Positions 33,230 through 39,478 of a stretch of 39,478 nucleotides of DNA are shown piece after piece (the first letter of the stretch is position 1; every line of letters begins with the position of its first letter). The translations under genes and the position numbers were made by a program. The stretch is from Flavobacteriaceae bacterium (GTDB lineage Bacteria > Bacteroidota > Bacteroidia > Flavobacteriales > Flavobacteriaceae): positions 1 through 39,478 of the forward strand of contig JAIXYI010000054.1 of NCBI GenBank assembly GCA_027490305.1. Direction: 5' to 3'. The notes under the pieces are model-generated. The model was not told the DNA's origin and searched no databases. It was given only the letters and a program-made list of their open reading frames with translations.

Positions 33230-33423
33230 CGTAAAAAGACTTTAAAGGTTTCGAGTCGTTCAATTGAAGAAGCTATAAACAAGCGATTTGGGATTAGTGA
33301 AGTTTGAAAAAAATGTTTTAATCGATTGCATCAACTATTCCCAAATCTCTAAACTATGCCATCTTCAAATTGTCAAACGGATCGTTCACAGTAACAATTA
33401 GCGAAAATTTGCCTCGTGCTAAC

Positions 33424-33451
33424 CCATTTCCAAATCTCCAAATCTTCAAAT
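33424..33451. repeat. Inverted copy of ATTTGAAGATTTGGA-type repeats
   Basis: CCAAATCTCCAAATCTTCAA words, the reverse complement of the 32651-32690 set; a weaker copy of the same words lies at 33339-33375. They are adjacent to the end of the second GH97 gene. Confidence 0.6.
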
Positions 33452-33454
33452 TCG

Positions 33455-35662
<2,208 letters not shown>

Positions 35663-35726
35663 TTATTAATCTTGCAAGGAAACGGCAGTTCGGGTAAAAC
35701 AAAAGCCTTCAATAGCGGCCTACGCT

Positions 35727-36329
35727 TTATTGTTGCTTCAACATAATATATTGGCCTCCGGGAAATGCGACGGGTAAAAGTGTCTCATCCGTTTTGGCAA
35801 ATCGAAGACTCCAAATAACTATAACTTCTAAAGCTGGTTGTCCACTCACGATTTTTTTGCGAAGTGTCATCTGAGCCGTTGCCCCTGCGTAGCCGTCATA
35901 TACTCCTATCTGTAGTCGAATTTCATCCGGGCCGCAGTCTTCACAATTAAAAACATTCCCCTGAAGTATCGTATTTCCGCTTATACTATGTGAATTGGCA
36001 TCAAGCATGTTTATTCCTAAGTTCATTAGTGTATTGGACTTTTCGATACCATTCTCAATATATTGGTATTCACCTATCAGTAAATCCTCTGTGAAATTGT
36101 GATTGTCATATCGTGTCGGATTAGCTACTTTCTTCTGAAATACTATCTTCAATGATGTGCTTCCGTTCGTGAATAAATAGGTGCCTGTAAAATCATTTAA
36201 TAAATTATCCGTGTCTCTTACGTATAATCCTTCGGATACATTCCCAGCAAAGTCTCTTACATTTACTATTTGTGCCTTACACGAAACGAAAGTAAAGAGT
36301 GAGGCTATGATGTATATATATGTTTTCAT
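35727..36329 (-). CDS. DUF6705-family small lipoprotein
   Basis: A 200-residue exported protein with MKTYIYIIASLFTFVSC as SPII signal. The mature sequence has YVRDTDNLLNDFTGTYLF, LKIVFQKK, EDLLIGEYQYIENG and a C-terminal AFPGGQYIMLKQQ. I recognise this as the layout of the flavobacterial DUF6705 family: small secreted beta-rich proteins, often in tandem or scattered copies, of unknown role. The ATG at 36329 overlaps the TAA of the upstream gene (TAATG), so translation is coupled; a start at 36338 is also possible but would overlap further. It probably works with the upstream JAMM-motif lipoprotein, which is inference. Confidence 0.75.
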   Translation of the reverse strand: MKTYIYIIASLFTFVSCKAQIVNVRDFAGNVSEGLYVRDTDNLLNDFTGTYLFTNGSTSLKIVFQKKVANPTRYDNHNFTEDLLIGEYQYIENGIEKSNTLMNLGINMLDANSHSISGNTILQGNVFNCEDCGPDEIRLQIGVYDGYAGATAQMTLRKKIVSGQPALEVIVIWSLRFAKTDETLLPVAFPGGQYIMLKQQ

Positions 36330-37810
36330 TAGTTGCATGGTGTTTCAATTATTTCCAGAGGATTAGCGGGGTTTAAACTAAGTTTTGTCCAATGCGTAAG
36401 CGAATTATCCGTAGCCTTATACAAAGATATTCCATATGCTGCGTAAGCTCCCAAGAAGGTTCTCTCGATATTTACGTTTGGTTTACTATACGCTTTGGAT
36501 TCTAAATCAAGTACTTTTTTAATCTTAGCTTTATCGTCAGCCCCATTAATTCCGGCCAACTTGTTGTTAAGTGCTAATTGCAGAGCGCCGGGATTGTCTA
36601 CTCTGATTACGTAAATTGGATGTGTGTTGTTTACGTAATCTTTGCATACTACCATATTAAAAACTTCTGGTTTTCTACTTTCCCAAGCTTCGACATAAAA
36701 ATCATTCAAAATATAGATATCACCAAAAGATGGTATTGGAACACTTTCTTTTGGATGTAAATGACCTCCGCCAATGAATCTAGGGGTTGTTGAAAAAACA
36801 ACTTCCAATGCTCCGTCGGCTCCTTCATGCCTTTCACAAATATAAGTATAACCGCCTTCCGGCAGTGGAATTTTTTCTACTGAAACACCGAACTCCTTTT
36901 TAGGACTTGCTGTAGGATTATCCAACTTTTCCTTCATCCACTCAACGTCATTATTCATATCTATCTTTTCAATATCTCCTATAGCTTTTAAAGTTTCGCA
37001 TGGATCTTCATCAGGTGGCGAAATAATCGGCGTCAGAAGAGGATGTACACCTGACTGAAGAACAAAACCACTGTTAATGGGTCGAGGAGAAGATGTTCCT
37101 GCGGGGTGGGTTCCACCGGCCCCGCCAGCAGTGCCCGGTACAAACGGATAGGCTTCTATTAGACTTTCATAGCATTCAAGAACCGTGTAATCGCAATGAT
37201 CGAGAACATAAATTACTGTTGTATCGGGCGCGGGCCAATGATCGTCTAGATCGCCATTATTGATTTGGATGGGAGACTGAACTGTAATAGCGTTATAATA
37301 GCAGTGAGAATAAATTTCAGGTTCACAGTTAACGGTATTTTGATTGAAATCATAAATGATGGTTTTACCGGGTAACCCCTCAATCTCTCCGCCAGCCAGG
37401 TAATTTTTTCTGTCTTCGTCCGTGAGATTATAGCGAACCAGGAAAGTCGTGTATTTATCGTCAGGTGTCCTTACCAGGTAAAGGTTTTCGTCGTAGTCCT
37501 TCTTTTCTGATCGATATACTGGAAGCGTGATGGAACTGAATCCATCCCTGCTAACTTCAAGTATCTGATCCGTATCCACGTAAAAATCATGAACCGGGTC
37601 ATACACTAGCGTCCTTTGCATGCTCTGTAGTTTGTCCGGTTTAAGATACTTCCTGGCAGCATTGTAAGCCGCAGGTATGGCTTTAAATTCTTCGAAAGAA
37701 AGATGTCGCATTTCTACATCCTGGCTTTCTTTAACAACACTCTCTTCCGCTTCGCACCCGACCAGAAAGATGCTTAAGCATAGAAAGGAGGCATAAAAAA
37801 TGTACTTCAT
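36329..37810 (-). CDS. Large flavobacterial lipoprotein with C-terminal JAMM/MPN-like metalloprotease motif
   Basis: A 493-residue lipoprotein with SPII signal MKYIFYASFLCLSIFLVGC (Cys19). The N-terminal half (residues 30-220) has no known motif; a Gly/Pro-rich linker (PGTAGGAGGTHPAG) spans about 225-245. The C-terminal part carries a good JAMM signature: Glu306 in KKEFGVS, His350-x-His352-Pro, six residues, Pro-Ser361-x-x-Asp364 (GGHLHPKESVPIPSFGD). In JAB/MPN proteases these Glu, His, His and Asp residues bind and activate a zinc that cleaves isopeptide or peptide bonds. The JAMM spacing fits exactly, but the rest of the domain is divergent. The gene overlaps the downstream DUF6705 gene by one base. 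Substrate and role are unknown. Confidence 0.75.
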   Translation of the reverse strand: MKYIFYASFLCLSIFLVGCEAEESVVKESQDVEMRHLSFEEFKAIPAAYNAARKYLKPDKLQSMQRTLVYDPVHDFYVDTDQILEVSRDGFSSITLPVYRSEKKDYDENLYLVRTPDDKYTTFLVRYNLTDEDRKNYLAGGEIEGLPGKTIIYDFNQNTVNCEPEIYSHCYYNAITVQSPIQINNGDLDDHWPAPDTTVIYVLDHCDYTVLECYESLIEAYPFVPGTAGGAGGTHPAGTSSPRPINSGFVLQSGVHPLLTPIISPPDEDPCETLKAIGDIEKIDMNNDVEWMKEKLDNPTASPKKEFGVSVEKIPLPEGGYTYICERHEGADGALEVVFSTTPRFIGGGHLHPKESVPIPSFGDIYILNDFYVEAWESRKPEVFNMVVCKDYVNNTHPIYVIRVDNPGALQLALNNKLAGINGADDKAKIKKVLDLESKAYSKPNVNIERTFLGAYAAYGISLYKATDNSLTHWTKLSLNPANPLEIIETPCN

Positions 37811-38243
37811 AGTATGGTTAGGTTTTTGACCTCATTTAGCAATATGCAGGGGTTTGGTCGATGCCCCTCAATGAAATCATTGAATAAGAAGGCGCTCTTA
37901 AGACGAACGCTGTTAAGAGAGAGAAAACCGGTTGATTGGGTTGGAAGCTATGTCGTTAAAGACAATGAAACGCATCACAAACTTTGCATCGACAAATTCG
38001 TATCATATCTATCGTTTATTTCGCCCTGTTGGGGTTAGGCAAAGCTTATTTTAAATCTGCAAATGGTTTTACGGTCTTGCCCGTACCATGTTAACGGAGT
38101 AAATATAGAAATTTCCAATTTGCAAAAACCAAGTAGAACTACCTGTTTTTAAAAAAGATGTGTTCCTACAATAGCATTACGAACTTGCCAGACGGTATGG
38201 AAAAACGCAGCCAGGATCAGAAGCTTACGCCTAACTTTCCTGG
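37811..38243. other. Non-coding interval, AT-rich
   Basis: 433 bases between the JAMM-motif lipoprotein gene and the transposase remnant. A 74-codon open frame at 37814-38038 shows no protein-like features. I see no promoter with both boxes, no RNA and no repeat. Confidence 0.4.
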
Positions 38244-38369
38244 ATGAGCCGAAAATACAAATGCGTTGAGAAAACGGGCGCTTATTTCTTGAGTTTTCAA
38301 TTGAAACGCACGAGTGAGATGCGCAGTCCTACGGGAAATGCTACAAAGTCGGAGAAGCTTGGTTCTTGA
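38244..38369 (+). pseudogene. 5' remnant of a REP-associated tyrosine transposase (Y1_Tnp) gene
   Basis: An ATG at 38244 opens MSRKYKCVEKTGAYFLSFQ, which fits the highly conserved start of Bacteroidota REP-associated tyrosine transposases (MSRKYKF..K.G.YFVSFA). After about 19 residues the match is lost, and the frame ends at TGA 38367. The His-x-His and catalytic Tyr motifs of a full ~180-residue IS200-like enzyme are absent. The frame reopens after the TGA until 38495 with cysteine-containing sequence of unknown origin. This is a scar of a decayed or deleted transposase gene. Confidence 0.55.
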
Positions 38370-38505
38370 TGGGAGACGTGCCGGGGCGGGGCAACTGGAA
38401 AGGGTACTTGTCTGGCTATAACAATCAGTAATCCGCAAAAGTTTCTGAAATTAGACGCAAACGACAACATCGACAGGAGCGAAAGTTGTCCTTAAAAATA
38501 TACAC

Positions 38506-39021
38506 ATGAAAACAATAATAATTAAATTCTTAGGGGGCTTGCTCTTAGTTCTTACAGCACAACAGGCAAAGGCGCAGATTCACAATCCCGAAAATGCTCC
38601 CTACCTCGGTACTTGGAAATACCAAAGTGGGCCAAACATCTTTCGTCTTATATTTTGGGAAGAACCCGATTTAACTGGCTCATACTGTCTAATGGGACAT
38701 TATCAGATGTCTCATTTAGTGGGTAACGTGGAGACGATAGTTTACACATCCAATCCACAAAATGTCCCGCCTGACCAAAAAATGAGCCATGCATTAATTG
38801 GTTCAGTAGGCGTGAGTGGTTTTTCCGGCACATATAGAGAGATTCACGATGGTGGTTCTAATTTGAAAGGTAGTTTTCTGATTCAACCCGTGTTTGTGTG
38901 TCTTGGCTGTGTTGAAAAACTTCATTTCAAGGCTAAGAAAATGGAGGGCGTTCGATTTGGTGAACTTGGGCAACCAAATGATTTTGTAATACCGAATGAT
39001 ATCGATCTAGTGAAAGAATGA
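38506..39021 (+). CDS. Second DUF6705-like small exported protein
   Basis: A 171-residue exported protein with signal peptide MKTIIIKFLGGLLLVLTAQ followed by QAKAQ. The mature part resembles the first DUF6705 protein: PYLGTWKYQSGPNIFRLIFW against FTGTYLF-LKIVF there, LTGSYCLMGHYQ, a Cys pair CLGC, and a short C-terminal FVIPNDIDLVKE. It lacks a lipobox and is probably periplasmic or secreted. The role is unknown. It is followed by a strong terminator, so it is transcribed alone or with limited read-through. Confidence 0.75.
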   Translation: MKTIIIKFLGGLLLVLTAQQAKAQIHNPENAPYLGTWKYQSGPNIFRLIFWEEPDLTGSYCLMGHYQMSHLVGNVETIVYTSNPQNVPPDQKMSHALIGSVGVSGFSGTYREIHDGGSNLKGSFLIQPVFVCLGCVEKLHFKAKKMEGVRFGELGQPNDFVIPNDIDLVKE

Positions 39022-39026
39022 AAACT

Positions 39027-39048
39027 GCCCCGTCTGGGGCTTTTTTTT
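39027..39048 (+). terminator. Rho-independent terminator after the second DUF6705-like gene
   Basis: GCCCC (39027-39031), loop GTCT, GGGGC (39036-39040), then eight T residues (39041-39048), five bases after the stop codon. Confidence 0.85.
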
Positions 39049-39050
39049 AA

Positions 39051-39326
39051 TTGAACAGCAAGAAGAAAATTCTAAAGCTCATAGGGTTTCTAGTTTTCAT
39101 TTTCGTGACACAATTAGCACAAGCACAAGACCCAGCGAAGAATGCCGCGAAGTCGGAGAAATTCGCGGGCTTACTGCTTCGTAGCAGATGTTTCGGAGTG
39201 GGGATGAGAGAATTCAATGACGCGCTTAGACTGAATGTCCGATATGCTGTCATAAGTTATCGCATAGATAAAGAAGAACTCAGTACATTTATGGATATCA
39301 TCGATTGTGTGTACCTCCTCGACTAA
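39051..39326 (+). CDS. Small exported hypothetical protein
   Basis: A 91-residue protein from a TTG start, three bases after the T-tract of the preceding terminator. A signal peptide is clear (KKKILKLIGFLVFIFVTQLA, then QAQ). The mature ~65 residues are short, with two cysteines and no known motif. The next ATG in frame (39204) would lose the signal. Either transcription reads through the terminator or a promoter lies inside the upstream gene. It is followed 9 bases later by another lipoprotein gene. Confidence 0.5.
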   Translation: MNSKKKILKLIGFLVFIFVTQLAQAQDPAKNAAKSEKFAGLLLRSRCFGVGMREFNDALRLNVRYAVISYRIDKEELSTFMDIIDCVYLLD

Positions 39327-39335
39327 CCCTGCCAT

Positions 39336-39478
39336 ATGAAAAAAACAATCTTCATTTCCTGCATTTCACTGTTAAGCGTGGCATGCGCCAACAGAAAATA
39401 CGCCACAGAACAGGTTTCAGAGAAATACGTCACGCTATCTATGTCTAAGGCGATTGAAGGAGGTAATCTTACGCTGAA
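39336..39478 (+). CDS. Lipoprotein, partial (runs off the window)
   Basis: The ATG at 39336 opens MKKTIFISCISLLSVAC, an SPII signal, followed by ANRKYATEQVSEKYVTLSMS. The frame is open to the end of the window. The family cannot be told from 47 codons. It is probably co-transcribed with the preceding small gene. Confidence 0.6.
   Translation, partial: MKKTIFISCISLLSVACANRKYATEQVSEKYVTLSMSKAIEGGNLTL

Noticed and set aside
37814..38038. A 74-codon open frame on the plus strand
   Set aside because: No start context, signal or recognisable motif; composition is like non-coding DNA.

Overview
The window looks like a chromosomal segment of a Bacteroidota bacterium, most likely a Flavobacterium-type member of the Flavobacteriaceae. 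Support comes from a SusC/SusD pair, a type IX secretion (T9SS) sorting tail, many SPII lipoproteins, -7 boxes of the TAnnTTTG class, a tmRNA encoding the tag GESNYALAA, and DUF6705-type proteins. No 16S rRNA or other species marker is present, so the genus is an inference.

Layout. (1) 1-5753 is an accessory region: an RCC1-repeat T9SS cargo protein, then mostly small orphan genes on the plus strand (membrane proteins, a lipoprotein, an orphan HigA-like antitoxin next to a decayed HigB-like toxin, a 56-aa protein with a perfect terminator). They are separated by intergenic modules that resemble one another. The stretch ends with a choloylglycine-hydrolase-family amidase. (2) 6020-10834 is a run of single-function genes: GT39-type glycosyltransferase, archaemetzincin-like lipoprotein, small membrane protein, metallophosphoesterase, AraC regulator and exported VOC protein. 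(3) 10841-27570, all on the minus strand, is a polysaccharide utilization locus (PUL). In transcription order it holds a membrane-anchored Y_Y_Y/LuxR-HTH regulator, SusC, SusD, a LamG lipoprotein, a GH144-type lipoprotein, two GH3 beta-glucosidases and a GH97 alpha-glucosidase. (4) 27622-35596 holds a lysine/saccharopine-type dehydrogenase, a serine-hydrolase lipoprotein, tmRNA, a flavin amine oxidase, a small lipoprotein and a second GH97, with dense intergenic repeats around the tmRNA. (5) 35727-39478 is AT-richer accessory DNA: a lipoprotein with a JAMM-like metalloprotease motif translationally coupled to a DUF6705 gene, a decayed REP-associated tyrosine transposase start, a second DUF6705-like gene and two small exported proteins, the last cut by the window edge.

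How the PUL should work (inference from families): the regulator's periplasmic propeller senses a glycan cue and its cytoplasmic HTH acts at susC. SusC/SusD and the LamG lipoprotein bind and import oligosaccharides released by the surface GH144 enzyme. The periplasmic GH3 enzymes and the GH97 complete hydrolysis. The GH144 plus GH3 combination points to beta-1,2-glucan (sophorose-type) substrates; the GH97 suggests that alpha-glucosidic side groups or starch-like chains are also handled. Two good minus-strand terminators bracket the GH144 gene, so the locus is probably not one uniform transcript.

Best second-look items: the cassette-like orphan-gene region with repeated modules, the JAMM-motif lipoprotein, the terminator-flanked GH144 gene, the repeated ACATCAA motif and TATAACGTTATA palindrome upstream of susC, and the decayed toxin and transposase fragments.
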